Origin: Candidatus Magasanikbacteria bacterium RIFOXYC2_FULL_42_28
GTDB taxonomy: Bacteria > Patescibacteria > ABY1 > Magasanikbacterales > GWA2-37-8
Assembly: GCA_001784435.1 (NCBI GenBank)
Contig: MFQZ01000007.1
Location: 137 to 43,138, forward strand
Length of the DNA stretch: 43,002 nucleotides
Direction: 5' to 3'
A program made the translations under genes and the position numbers. The number at the start of each line of letters is the position of its first letter. The stretch's first letter is position 1. Below, one piece after another: positions 8,095 to 15,592 of this stretch. The notes under the pieces were generated by a model. That model was not told the DNA's origin, ran no database searches, and worked only from the letters and a program-made list of their open reading frames with translations.

Positions 8095-8715
8095 TTATTT
8101 TGATTTCTCGCTCCTTTTTTCCAACTCCAAAATTATTTTACTAAATGGTATATTTCTTTGGACCAATAGTACTGTCAAGTGAAATAATAGATCAGAAAAT
8201 TCTTCTATCACCCGTCGATTTGATTTATTTTTACCAGCAATAATTACTTCCGCCGCCTCTTCCCCTATTTTTTGGACAATCCTGTCAATTCCACCTTTAA
8301 AGAGAGAACTACTGTATGAATTTTTTGGTAATTCTTTTTTGCGCGTCCTAAGTAAATTGTATAATTGCGACATAAAATTTAAACCGCCATTGAACGACTC
8401 ATTAAAACATGAATATCTGCCGGTATGACAGACAGAACCGCTCGGACGAGCCAAAATCAAAATCGTGTCACTATCACAATCAGTAGTAATAGACACAACC
8501 TTTAAATAATTGCCCGACTCCTCACCTTTTTCCCATAGACGCTTTTTGCTACGGCTCCAAAATATTACTTTCCCGGATTTAATTGTCTTTTCTAAAGCCA
8601 ACTTATTCATAAAACCAACCATCAACACCACTTTGGTATCGCAATCTTGAATCACCGCCGGCACCAAGCCGTCCAATTTGGAGAAGTTAATTTTTTTAAG
8701 AGAAATGTTTTTCAT
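8095..8715 (-). CDS. hisIE: Phosphoribosyl-AMP cyclohydrolase / phosphoribosyl-ATP pyrophosphatase
   Basis: This is a 206-residue bifunctional enzyme for steps 2 and 3 of histidine synthesis. The N-terminal HisI domain has the metal and zinc motifs DCDSDTI and CHTGRYSCF. The C-terminal HisE domain (about residue 115 on) has KIGEEAAEVIIAG followed by EFSDLLFHLTVLL, as in MazG-like pyrophosphatases. The length matches the common fused form. Its ATG overlaps the hisAF stop in an ATGA arrangement, and it is the last gene of the operon. No obvious terminator follows. Confidence 0.95.
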   Translation of the reverse strand: MKNISLKKINFSKLDGLVPAVIQDCDTKVVLMVGFMNKLALEKTIKSGKVIFWSRSKKRLWEKGEESGNYLKVVSITTDCDSDTILILARPSGSVCHTGRYSCFNESFNGGLNFMSQLYNLLRTRKKELPKNSYSSSLFKGGIDRIVQKIGEEAAEVIIAGKNKSNRRVIEEFSDLLFHLTVLLVQRNIPFSKIILELEKRSEKSK

Positions 8716-10181
8716 ATTCTTACATTTATATTTTTACTTTTAAGATATTTTTTTAATTCTTTAATACCAATTTGGCCATAATGAAAAACACTGGCCGCCA
8801 GAACCGCATCGGCTTTGCCGGACATAAAGGCCTGTAAAAAATCTTCCTTGGAGCCGGCGCCACTGGAAGCAATTACCGGTATTTTGACTGTTTCAGCGAT
8901 TATTTTTAATAACTCCACGTCAAAACCACGTTTGGTGCCGTCGCGGTCCAAACTATTTACCAACAATTCCCCGGCGCCATTTTTTTCCATCAAACGCGCG
9001 AACCCAACCGCGTCAACACCAGTGGGCTTATGGCCACTGTCAATAAATACTCGCCAGCCGTCGCGATACCGCTTGACGTCTAAAGAAATTACCAAACATT
9101 GAGAGCCAAACCGACGAGCGATTTGTTTAACTAAATCCGGATTACGAACGGCCGCGCTACCAAGCGATACTTTATCCACTCCGGCAGCCAATAATTTTTT
9201 TACATCGGCCAACGAATTAATCCCACCTCCAACGGTAAAAGGAATGTTAATATTTTTAGCAATTTTTTGAACGAGCGTTATTAAAGTTTTTCTTTTTTCA
9301 ATGGTCGCGGCAATATCCAAAAATACCAACTCATCCGCGCCATTCTGACTGTATAATTTTGCCAACTCCACCGCGTCGCCAATAACCGCCAACTCTTGAA
9401 AACGCTTACCTTTAACAACTAAACCATCCTTAATATCTAAACAGGGGATAATTCTTTTGGCTAAATTATCGCGCGAAAAATATTTAAACACCGACACTAA
9501 ATCAATTTGGCCTTCATAAGCCGCTTTGCCAATGACGGCACCGTCAGCACCCAAACGATTTAGTCGTCGCAACTGCGCCAAAGTAGTAATACCGCCGGCA
9601 ACCGTTACTTTAAAATTATTTTTAATAACCTTACTGGCCAAAACAAAATTTGGGCCAGAGAGCGTCCCATCGCGGGCAACATCAGTTAGCAAAATCTGTT
9701 CAACGCCTGCGGCTTTAATTAATTTCAAATATTGGTCAACACCCATTCCCACCGCCCGTCGCCATCCACGCGTCATCACTTGTCCTTCTTTAACATCAAC
9801 CGCAACCATAATTCTATCCGCGCCATAATTAGCAATTAAATTTTTTACTAAATCTTTCTTGAAAACGGCAGTGCTAAGTATCACCCGATAAAACCCTGAA
9901 TCCAAAAACTGCTTGGCGGTTTTTAAATCGCGAATTCCGCCGCCGACCGTAATCGGCAAACCGGTGGCTTGAAAAATTTTCCTAATTATTTTTTCGTTTT
10001 TAGGATAACCAAATTTAGCGCCATCTAAATCAATAACTTGCAAACACGACGCCCCACTCTCTCTAAATTGCAGAGCGGCAACGACCGGATCAACGGCATA
10101 ACGCTTAACCCGGCCGTAATCACCTTGGGTCAAACGCACACAACGTCCGGCAATAATATCAATAGCGGGAATAATTTTCAT
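8712..10181 (-). CDS. hisAF: HisA-HisF fusion: ProFAR isomerase and IGP synthase cyclase subunit
   Basis: One uninterrupted 489-residue frame encodes two complete (beta-alpha)8 barrels. Residues 1-238 are HisA, with catalytic Asp8 (KIIPAID) and Asp129 (VAVDVKEG). Residues 239-489 are HisF, with KRIIPCLD and VISLDVKR. The HisF catalytic aspartates fall at 249 and 368, exactly 238 more than HisF Asp11 and Asp130. The fusion is therefore seamless, with Asn replacing the HisF initiator. The two enzymes catalyse consecutive steps (ProFAR to PRFAR to IGP plus AICAR), and the HisF half needs ammonia from HisH, encoded just upstream. Start ATG at 10181 overlaps the hisH stop by four bases. Confidence 0.95.
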   Translation of the reverse strand: MKIIPAIDIIAGRCVRLTQGDYGRVKRYAVDPVVAALQFRESGASCLQVIDLDGAKFGYPKNEKIIRKIFQATGLPITVGGGIRDLKTAKQFLDSGFYRVILSTAVFKKDLVKNLIANYGADRIMVAVDVKEGQVMTRGWRRAVGMGVDQYLKLIKAAGVEQILLTDVARDGTLSGPNFVLASKVIKNNFKVTVAGGITTLAQLRRLNRLGADGAVIGKAAYEGQIDLVSVFKYFSRDNLAKRIIPCLDIKDGLVVKGKRFQELAVIGDAVELAKLYSQNGADELVFLDIAATIEKRKTLITLVQKIAKNINIPFTVGGGINSLADVKKLLAAGVDKVSLGSAAVRNPDLVKQIARRFGSQCLVISLDVKRYRDGWRVFIDSGHKPTGVDAVGFARLMEKNGAGELLVNSLDRDGTKRGFDVELLKIIAETVKIPVIASSGAGSKEDFLQAFMSGKADAVLAASVFHYGQIGIKELKKYLKSKNINVRI

Positions 10182-10762
10182 AAAGCGCAAAAATTATTTA
10201 ATAATTTCAAACCGGCTAAACCGGATTTTTCCGGGTGAAACTGAACACTATAAAAATTATCACGAGAAATAACGGCCGGAAATTCTACCCCATAATCAGT
10301 AGTGGCCAAAACATACTTAGCCGACGCTTGAAAATAATAAGAGTGAGCAAAATAAAAAAACTCATTATTATTAATTCCAGTCAATAATGGTGAACTTCGG
10401 GAAAACCGCACGCGATTCCAGCCGATCTGTGGAACTTTTAAACCAGCCGGCAACTTAAACACATTGCCCGGTATTACGGAAAGACAACTAACATTATCTT
10501 CGGCGGAAAAATCCGCCAATAATTGCATGCCGAGACATATTCCCAAAAATGGCACTCGGGTACTTTTGATAATTTTATCGATACCACTTTTTTTCAATTC
10601 ACGCCTAGCGCTTTTGGCCCGGCCCTGCCCGGGAAAAATTATTTTATTGGCTTTTTTAATTTTTCCCGGGTCAGAACTAATTTCGCAATCATAACCCAAC
10701 CCCAAAATAGCATTTTGCAGAGAGCCAACATTCCCTGATTTGTAATCAATTATAACAATCAT
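10178..10762 (-). CDS. hisH: Imidazole glycerol phosphate synthase, glutaminase subunit
   Basis: This 194-residue class I glutamine amidotransferase has the nucleophile Cys76 in FLGICLGMQLL and His176/Glu178 in VQFHPEKSG, completing the catalytic triad. It releases ammonia from glutamine for the HisF barrel, which here is the second half of the hisAF product encoded immediately downstream. The oxyanion-region motif reads PGQGRA instead of the more usual PGVGAF. The ATG overlaps the hisB stop by four bases, so translation is probably coupled. Confidence 0.95.
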   Translation of the reverse strand: MIVIIDYKSGNVGSLQNAILGLGYDCEISSDPGKIKKANKIIFPGQGRAKSARRELKKSGIDKIIKSTRVPFLGICLGMQLLADFSAEDNVSCLSVIPGNVFKLPAGLKVPQIGWNRVRFSRSSPLLTGINNNEFFYFAHSYYFQASAKYVLATTDYGVEFPAVISRDNFYSVQFHPEKSGLAGLKLLNNFCAL

Positions 10763-11349
10763 ATTTTTCCCTTTGTGCTCGGAACCTCTCCACTATTTTT
10801 GACATCAATAGCGACGGCCTGACGCAATGCTCGAGCCGTGGCTTTAAAGATCGCTTCCGCCATATGGTGCTCATTGCGTCCATAAGGCAGATTAATATGG
10901 ATATTGGCCCGAGCATTATCCGACAAGGCCTTAAAAAAATCTTCCAATAATTCTGTCGGCAAATCGCCAATTTTTTCTCGCCTAAATTTAACATTCCAAA
11001 CCAAATAGGAACGACCGCCAAAATCAATCACGGCTTGAGCCAAAGCTTCATCTAACGGCGCCCAAAAACCATACCGGCCGATACCGCGGCGCTCGCCCAA
11101 GGCCTGATCAATCGCTTGCCCCAAACAGATGCCAATATCCTCCACGGTGTGGTGCTCATCAATCTCTAAATCCCCTTTAGCCAAAACTGACAAATCAAAC
11201 AAAGCGTGCTTGGCCAAAGCCGAAAGCATGTGGTCTAAAAATCCTACCCCGGTATTAATGGAATATTTACCAGTGCCATCCAAATTAAGCGCTACCTCAA
11301 TTTTGGTTTCCTTGGTATTGCGGATAATTTTTGCAGTTCTATTTTTCAT
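10759..11349 (-). CDS. hisB: Imidazoleglycerol-phosphate dehydratase
   Basis: The 196-residue enzyme has the two manganese-binding motifs DEHHTVED and NEHHMAEA and the early GVGFLDHML motif. It removes water from imidazole glycerol phosphate to give imidazole acetol phosphate. In enterobacteria this domain is fused behind a histidinol phosphatase. Here the phosphatase is a separate gene directly upstream in the same order, with a four-base ATGA overlap, like an unfused version of bifunctional HisB. Confidence 0.95.
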   Translation of the reverse strand: MKNRTAKIIRNTKETKIEVALNLDGTGKYSINTGVGFLDHMLSALAKHALFDLSVLAKGDLEIDEHHTVEDIGICLGQAIDQALGERRGIGRYGFWAPLDEALAQAVIDFGGRSYLVWNVKFRREKIGDLPTELLEDFFKALSDNARANIHINLPYGRNEHHMAEAIFKATARALRQAVAIDVKNSGEVPSTKGKI

Positions 11350-11855
11350 AAAATTACCTTAAAAGTAGTATTAGTTTTTATCTCCACGAATTTTAGCCCT
11401 AACTTTTTCGCGAATTTTTTATCGGTATGGCTATTCCCTATTACCACGCTGTTCACTCGATCAATATTTTCCATCATCGGCAAATTATCAACTAAACCGG
11501 TCTTTGGTTTGCGACAGTTGCAATCATCAACTGGCAAGTGCGGACAAATTAAAATCATCTCAAAAATAATTCCACTATCTTCACATATCTCTAATAATTT
11601 ATTTTGCGGGCTATCGAAACTCGGCCGCGGAAATATCTCAGCACCAAGTCCATCTTGATTGGAAATCATCACCAACCGATACCCAGCCGCCACCAATTTT
11701 TGCAAACCATCAATAACGCCTGGCAAAATTTTTAGTTTTCCTAAGCTGTCAATTTGATAAGGAACATCACCTGGTTTGATTTCTTGTGGCGTTGGTTCGT
11801 GAATCAAAGTCCCGTCCCGATCAATAAAAGCGTATTTGGTTAATTGTCCAGACAT
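11346..11855 (-). CDS. Histidinol-phosphatase, HisB N-terminal (HAD) type
   Basis: This 169-residue HAD phosphatase has nucleophile motif FIDRDGTLI (Asp12 and Asp14), ISNQDG, a zinc-binding loop with Cys104, His106, Cys112 and Cys114, then RKPK. This pattern is characteristic of the HisB phosphatase half and of GmhB. Position between hisC and hisB argues for histidinol phosphate as substrate. In the last HAD motif the usual GD is GN (Asn141), followed by Asp145. Loss of that metal-ligand aspartate could lower activity or be compensated, so it deserves checking. The gene overlaps hisC by 16 bases. Confidence 0.85.
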   Translation of the reverse strand: MSGQLTKYAFIDRDGTLIHEPTPQEIKPGDVPYQIDSLGKLKILPGVIDGLQKLVAAGYRLVMISNQDGLGAEIFPRPSFDSPQNKLLEICEDSGIIFEMILICPHLPVDDCNCRKPKTGLVDNLPMMENIDRVNSVVIGNSHTDKKFAKKLGLKFVEIKTNTTFKVIL

Positions 11856-12907
11856 ACTTTTTTATAAACTTCAATAAACTGACGCGTCTGGGCCGCGGTG
11901 CCAAAACTTAACCGCAAAGTCCCATCAAATCCATAACCACGACGCGGCCGAAGCAAAAAACCATTCTCTTTAAGAGCCAGGAATACCTTTTCGGGATTAA
12001 CAGGACGAAATAAAATAAAATCCGCGACGCTCGGGTAGAAAAAAATTTTATTATCAGTAAAAAATTTCTCCACGAGCGGTTTAGACACAGCCATCACTTC
12101 CCGCACATACGCGCGTAATGGCTCTAAATTACCCAACACCGCCCGCACGGCCGCGAGCGCGACCATATTCACATCATATGGTCCACGAATTTTAATCAAT
12201 TCATCAATCACAGCGGGCGCGGCAACCACATAGCCCACTCGTAAAGCGGCCAAACCAAAGGCCTTGGAAAATGTACGAGTAATAATCAAATTAGGATAAC
12301 TGGATAACAATGACGTCGCCGACTCACCCGAATACTCCACATAGGCCTCGTCAACCAACACCACCGCTTTTTTGGCCACATCCAAAATCCGCCTGATATC
12401 AGCGACTGGAAGCAAAGTTGCCGTCGGATTATTGGGGTTACAAACTACAATTAGTTTGACCCCATCGTCAATGGCATCTAACACCGCCGGCAATGGAAAC
12501 GCCCCACTAGCGCGATCATATTGTGGTGTCAGAACCTCATTACCGCTTACTCCGGCGCACTGATAGAACATCGCGAAACTGGGTGATGGTATAATTACCT
12601 TATCACCCTCGCCAGCAAAAGCCCGAAAGATCAAATCAATGGCTTGGTCCGAACCATTAGACAATAAAATATTTTCCGCCTTAACTCCGGCATATTGCGC
12701 CACCAGTTGATTGACATCGCCATACTCCGGGTAACACTGTAAACGATTTTCCGCTACAAACTTAACTAAAGCCGCGTCAACAACTTGCCCATACGGCTCG
12801 GTGCGTTCATTAAAATCCAACAAAAACCCGCGGTAAGCGCGCCGGCCGCTAAGGGGTGGGCAATAGGGCGCCAACCGCGCGACTGATTTTCTCACTAAAT
12901 TATTCAT
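11840..12907 (-). CDS. hisC: Histidinol-phosphate aminotransferase
   Basis: This is a 355-residue fold-type I PLP aminotransferase of normal family length. Visible motifs are LDFNERTEPYG near the N terminus, GSDQAIDLIFRAF, VCNPNNPTA, VDEAYVEY, and the PLP-lysine segment TRTFSKAFGLAALRVGY. The C-terminal arginine segment LRLSFGT binds the phosphate/carboxylate group. It converts imidazole acetol phosphate to histidinol phosphate using glutamate. It starts four bases after hisD ends. Confidence 0.95.
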   Translation of the reverse strand: MNNLVRKSVARLAPYCPPLSGRRAYRGFLLDFNERTEPYGQVVDAALVKFVAENRLQCYPEYGDVNQLVAQYAGVKAENILLSNGSDQAIDLIFRAFAGEGDKVIIPSPSFAMFYQCAGVSGNEVLTPQYDRASGAFPLPAVLDAIDDGVKLIVVCNPNNPTATLLPVADIRRILDVAKKAVVLVDEAYVEYSGESATSLLSSYPNLIITRTFSKAFGLAALRVGYVVAAPAVIDELIKIRGPYDVNMVALAAVRAVLGNLEPLRAYVREVMAVSKPLVEKFFTDNKIFFYPSVADFILFRPVNPEKVFLALKENGFLLRPRRGYGFDGTLRLSFGTAAQTRQFIEVYKKVCLDN

Positions 12908-12911
12908 ACAA

Positions 12912-14213
12912 TTATTTTTCCTTAAATCTCACCGCGCCAGAAAATTCGTGAACCGGTAATTTTTCTACGCGCGCGAAAACTTGAATAGTGCGACGAATTT
13001 TTTTCAATCCGCCTTTACTGACTTGCTGATACTCCACGAGCCGTACAAAATCAAACACCGATAAACCGGAAAACATCTTGGCAGACCCACCGGTTGGTAG
13101 GACGTGGTTGGCACCGGTAGCATAATCGCCGGCTGATTTACAAGTGTAAGGGCCAATAAACACCGAACCGGCATTGGTGATTTTTTTAGCGATAGCGCGG
13201 GCGCGCTTAGTCATAATTTGAATGTGCTCGGGCGCGTAGTCATTGGCAAAATCCACGGCTTCGCCCAAAGTTTTAACTGTGGCAAAAAGTCCATAACTTT
13301 TTAATGATTTCTTGACGCGATTGCCGGTAGAAAAATTATCCACGGTATTTTTAATTATCTTAATGACGCGCCGGGCTAATTGCAACGAAGTACTAAGTAG
13401 CACCGCGGCCGAATCTTCGGCGTGCTCGCTATCACACATTAAATCCGCGGCCACAAATTCGGGGTTAGCGGTCTTATCGGCGATAATCAGCACCTCCGAA
13501 GGCCCGGCCGGGCTGTCTATCGCCACCTCGCCCTGCCGCGAGACAATCATCTTGGCCGTGGCCACATAAGCATTGCCCGGTCCAACAATTTTGTAAACTT
13601 TGGGAATGGTCTCGGTGCCATACGCCAAGGCCGCTATCGCCTGCGCGCCGGATATTTTAAAAATATCTTTTACGCCCAGATAATTAGCCGCCACCAAAAC
13701 TTCGGGAGCAACCGAACCATCCGGCCGCGGTGGCGTGGTAATAATTATTTTTTTACAGCCAGCAATTTGCGCCGGAATTACGCTCATCAAAACCGAAGAG
13801 GGATAACTGGCAAGACCACCGGGCACATACACTCCCACGATTTCAATCGGTTGCCATTTTTTCCAAACCTTAATACCACAGAGTGGAGACACAAGTGATT
13901 GTGCTTCTAACGAAATTTGTTTGTTGTGTACTAAACGTATATTATTTGCCGCCTGCTTCAAAGCAATCACAAAATCATCACTAACAACTGATTGGGCTTT
14001 ATTAATCTCTTCTTTAGAAACACGCAAATTTCGAAGACACATACCATTTAAACTTTTCATATACTTTTTAACAGCCACATCACCCATATTTTTTACATCA
14101 ACAACAATATCTTCCACCACTTTTAAAACGGAATTATCATTCTTACCCCGGCGGGCCATGACCGACTGAAACCTCGAACTATTTTTAAATTGTTTTAACT
14201 TTATTACTTGCAT
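12912..14213 (-). CDS. hisD: Histidinol dehydrogenase
   Basis: The enzyme is 433 residues from the ATG at 14213 (MQVIKLKQF), which matches the usual N terminus; the frame extends further upstream into hisG without support. It oxidises histidinol to histidine with two NAD+. Catalytic Glu-His is in DYAPEHIQIM. Zinc ligands are recognisable as His in CDSEHAEDSA, Asp in SAGDYATGANHVLPT and the C-terminal His in PVHEFSGAVR. The position of the fourth ligand, Gln259 in E. coli (in QAEH), reads Asp here. The start overlaps the end of hisG by 29 bases. Confidence 0.93.
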   Translation of the reverse strand: MQVIKLKQFKNSSRFQSVMARRGKNDNSVLKVVEDIVVDVKNMGDVAVKKYMKSLNGMCLRNLRVSKEEINKAQSVVSDDFVIALKQAANNIRLVHNKQISLEAQSLVSPLCGIKVWKKWQPIEIVGVYVPGGLASYPSSVLMSVIPAQIAGCKKIIITTPPRPDGSVAPEVLVAANYLGVKDIFKISGAQAIAALAYGTETIPKVYKIVGPGNAYVATAKMIVSRQGEVAIDSPAGPSEVLIIADKTANPEFVAADLMCDSEHAEDSAAVLLSTSLQLARRVIKIIKNTVDNFSTGNRVKKSLKSYGLFATVKTLGEAVDFANDYAPEHIQIMTKRARAIAKKITNAGSVFIGPYTCKSAGDYATGANHVLPTGGSAKMFSGLSVFDFVRLVEYQQVSKGGLKKIRRTIQVFARVEKLPVHEFSGAVRFKEK

Positions 14214-14829
14214 ATATATATTTTTCCTTAAAACTATCAACATTATTTCTATTCGCGCCTTCAATCATAACAGCTTGTGAGCGTAAAATTGTGGCCAATG
14301 GCTTCAGACCATACTTACGCAACGTATCACCTGTTTGGGTAATATCACAGACCGCATCAGCAATATTTAATAATGGCGCGATTTCTACTGATCCGTTAAT
14401 TTCAATTACATTAGCAATAATTCCATTTTCATTTAAATACCGACGTAAACTATTAGGATAAGAAGTGGCGATACGTTTGTTTTGTAATTTAGTTACCGAA
14501 TTTATTCCAGAATTAATCGAAGCCGCGATGACTAATGAACACCGACCAAATTCAAATTGATTCGTAACCGGATAACATTCATCTCTCTCATAAAGCGTAT
14601 TTAAACCGACAATTCCAAAATCCGCCGCACCCGTCCTTACATATTCCGGAATATCGCGATTTCGGACCAACAACACATCAACCGGGGCATTCTGGCAAGA
14701 CACAATCAAATCATTCGACTCTCCGATTCCAAAATACAAACCTATTGAATTCAGATAATCAAAGCTTGGCACTCGCAATCGCCCCCTTTTTTGCACAGCT
14801 ATTTTTATCCTATTTTCATTAATTAACAT
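14185..14829 (-). CDS. hisG: ATP phosphoribosyltransferase, long-type catalytic core without regulatory domain
   Basis: The 214-residue protein catalyses the first committed step of histidine synthesis. Segments such as RIKIAVQKRGRL, VRNRDIPEYV, KRIATSYPNSLRRYL and NGSVEIAP match the long, E. coli-like HisG rather than the short HisZ-dependent form. However, it stops soon after RSQAVMI, where the roughly 80-90-residue C-terminal histidine-binding domain should begin. No hisZ is in the window. An upstream TTG at 14853 lies inside the leader terminator hairpin, so the ATG at 14829 (preceded by AGAAGAG) is preferred. It is the first structural gene of the operon. Confidence 0.9.
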   Translation of the reverse strand: MLINENRIKIAVQKRGRLRVPSFDYLNSIGLYFGIGESNDLIVSCQNAPVDVLLVRNRDIPEYVRTGAADFGIVGLNTLYERDECYPVTNQFEFGRCSLVIAASINSGINSVTKLQNKRIATSYPNSLRRYLNENGIIANVIEINGSVEIAPLLNIADAVCDITQTGDTLRKYGLKPLATILRSQAVMIEGANRNNVDSFKEKYIYASNKVKTI

Positions 14830-14851
14830 AATATATACTCTTCTAATAAAC

Positions 14852-14925
14852 AAAAAATCGCCTTAATTAGCGATTTTGCCTTAAATAACAAACCTACCGG
14901 AGATTTATTATCAAAGGCGATTTTT
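14852..14925 (-). promoter_or_regulatory. Candidate histidine attenuator ahead of hisG
   Basis: Reading the minus strand, segment 1 (14925-14904) contains AAAAATCGCCTT and then GATAATAAA. Segment 2 (14892-14870) contains TTTGTTATTTAAGGC and then AAAATCGC. Segment 3 (14864-14852) is AAGGCGATTTTTT. Segment 2 can pair with 3 as an 8-bp terminator-like hairpin running into T-rich DNA. Segment 1 can pair with 2 (15 positions, one mismatch) or fully with 3 (12 bp). The competing pairings resemble an amino-acid attenuator, but the 1:2 and 2:3 stems do not overlap, so the switching logic is unresolved. Confidence 0.55.
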
Positions 14926-14964
14926 GTGATGGTTTAAATTTTGTTTGCTTTTTTGTAATTTCAT
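14911..14964 (-). CDS. Candidate his leader peptide with tandem His codons
   Basis: The 17-codon ORF MKLQKSKQNLNHHKNRL starts about 13 nt after the expected transcription start and ends in TGA followed by TAA TAA. Two adjacent His codons, CAT CAC (14931-14926), lie just before the first hairpin arm. The position between promoter and terminator ahead of hisG is what a ribosome-sensing leader should look like. Evidence against: only two His codons and no ribosome binding site. No T-box motif is present as an alternative. Confidence 0.5.
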   Translation of the reverse strand: MKLQKSKQNLNHHKNRL

Positions 14965-14972
14965 ATTGTATC

Positions 14973-15012
14973 AATGTATTAATACATTAACACACTACTA
15001 AACTATTGTCAA
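14973..15012 (-). promoter_or_regulatory. his operon promoter with 16-bp palindromic operator
   Basis: A -35 TTGACA (15007-15012) is followed after 17 bp by a weak -10 TAATGT (14984-14989). A perfect palindrome AATGTATTAATACATT (14973-14988) covers the -10, an ideal place for a repressor. The adjacent yerC gene encodes a TrpR-like regulator, a family proposed to control histidine genes in Firmicutes, so it is the obvious candidate ligand-dependent repressor. Confidence 0.6.
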
Positions 15013-15032
15013 ACCAAACCTGTGGATAACTT

Positions 15033-15061
15033 AAAAACACTCCGCTAAACGGAGTGTTTTT
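15033..15061 (-). terminator. Terminator overlapping the end of yerC
   Basis: AAAAACACTCCG and CGGAGTGTTTTT form a perfect 12-bp stem with a 5-nt loop that contains the yerC stop codon. It insulates yerC from the his promoter just downstream. Confidence 0.8.
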
Positions 15062-15338
15062 TCTTTTTGTTTAATACCGCCTTATAACCCCCTTCACCAT
15101 GTTCGAGCCACAATGCAATTCGAGTAATCGTCGTGGTGGAAACCTTGGCGATACTACTAATTTTTCGATAAGACATGCCTTTTGCCAGCATCTCCGCGAC
15201 CTCAAATCGCGCTGATAATTCTTCTAATTCTTCCAAAGTGCACAAGTCACGCAAAAAATTTAACATTTGCTCACTATCTTTCAAACTTAAAAAGGCGTCG
15301 GCTAATTTTTTTAATTTTTGGGTGCGATAAGTTTTCAT
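15045..15338 (-). CDS. TrpR-like YerC/YecD family regulator
   Basis: The 97-residue helical protein carries the family pattern LCTLEELEELSARFEVAEML, then a helix-turn-helix GMSYRKISSIAKVSTTTITR and WLEHGEGGY. It is related to the Trp repressor; YerC-type members have been proposed as histidine regulators (HisR). Its position next to the his promoter, which has a palindrome over the -10, supports that role by context. It follows the toxin gene by 28 bases on the same strand and may share the toxin-antitoxin promoter. Confidence 0.85.
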   Translation of the reverse strand: MKTYRTQKLKKLADAFLSLKDSEQMLNFLRDLCTLEELEELSARFEVAEMLAKGMSYRKISSIAKVSTTTITRIALWLEHGEGGYKAVLNKKKKHSV

Positions 15339-15366
15339 AAAAAAACTAAAAAGTTAATCAAATATC

Positions 15367-15582
15367 CTAAACAGCATTATACGTGTTATCATTTCTTTTT
15401 TCAACTGCCAACAAATAAATTTGTCCGTCTTGCAGGCGATAAATAATTCTGATCTTGCCTTTTCTAATTCTAAAAATGTTCTCGTGGCCTTTTAATTTTT
15501 TTAAATCCAAAACTATTTTTTTGACCAACGCGCGTTCAGAGGCAGAAAATTTATTTAACGCTTTGGTAATTTTATCTACCAT
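15367..15582 (-). CDS. RelE/ParE-type toxin
   Basis: From the ATG at 15582 the product is 71 residues: a helical N half (LNKFSASERALVKKIVLDL), a LKGHENIFRIRKGKIRIIYR strand region and the C-terminal LLAVEKRNDNTY. This fits the RelE/ParE fold with basic residues on the central strands (R, K, R). Such toxins cleave ribosome-bound mRNA or inhibit gyrase, and the class cannot be fixed from the sequence. A Phd/YefM-like antitoxin gene lies ten bases upstream. Confidence 0.75.
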   Translation of the reverse strand: MVDKITKALNKFSASERALVKKIVLDLKKLKGHENIFRIRKGKIRIIYRLQDGQIYLLAVEKRNDNTYNAV

Positions 15583-15592
15583 ATTAAATTTT

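Noticed and set aside
14830..14853. Upstream TTG start for hisG
   Set aside because: The TTG lies in the T-run of the leader hairpin; the ATG at 14829 gives the normal HisG N terminus and has a purine-rich site upstream.
14840..14970. T-box riboswitch for the his operon
   Set aside because: No T-box core sequence or specifier-loop layout is visible; the region is better explained by a leader ORF and hairpins.
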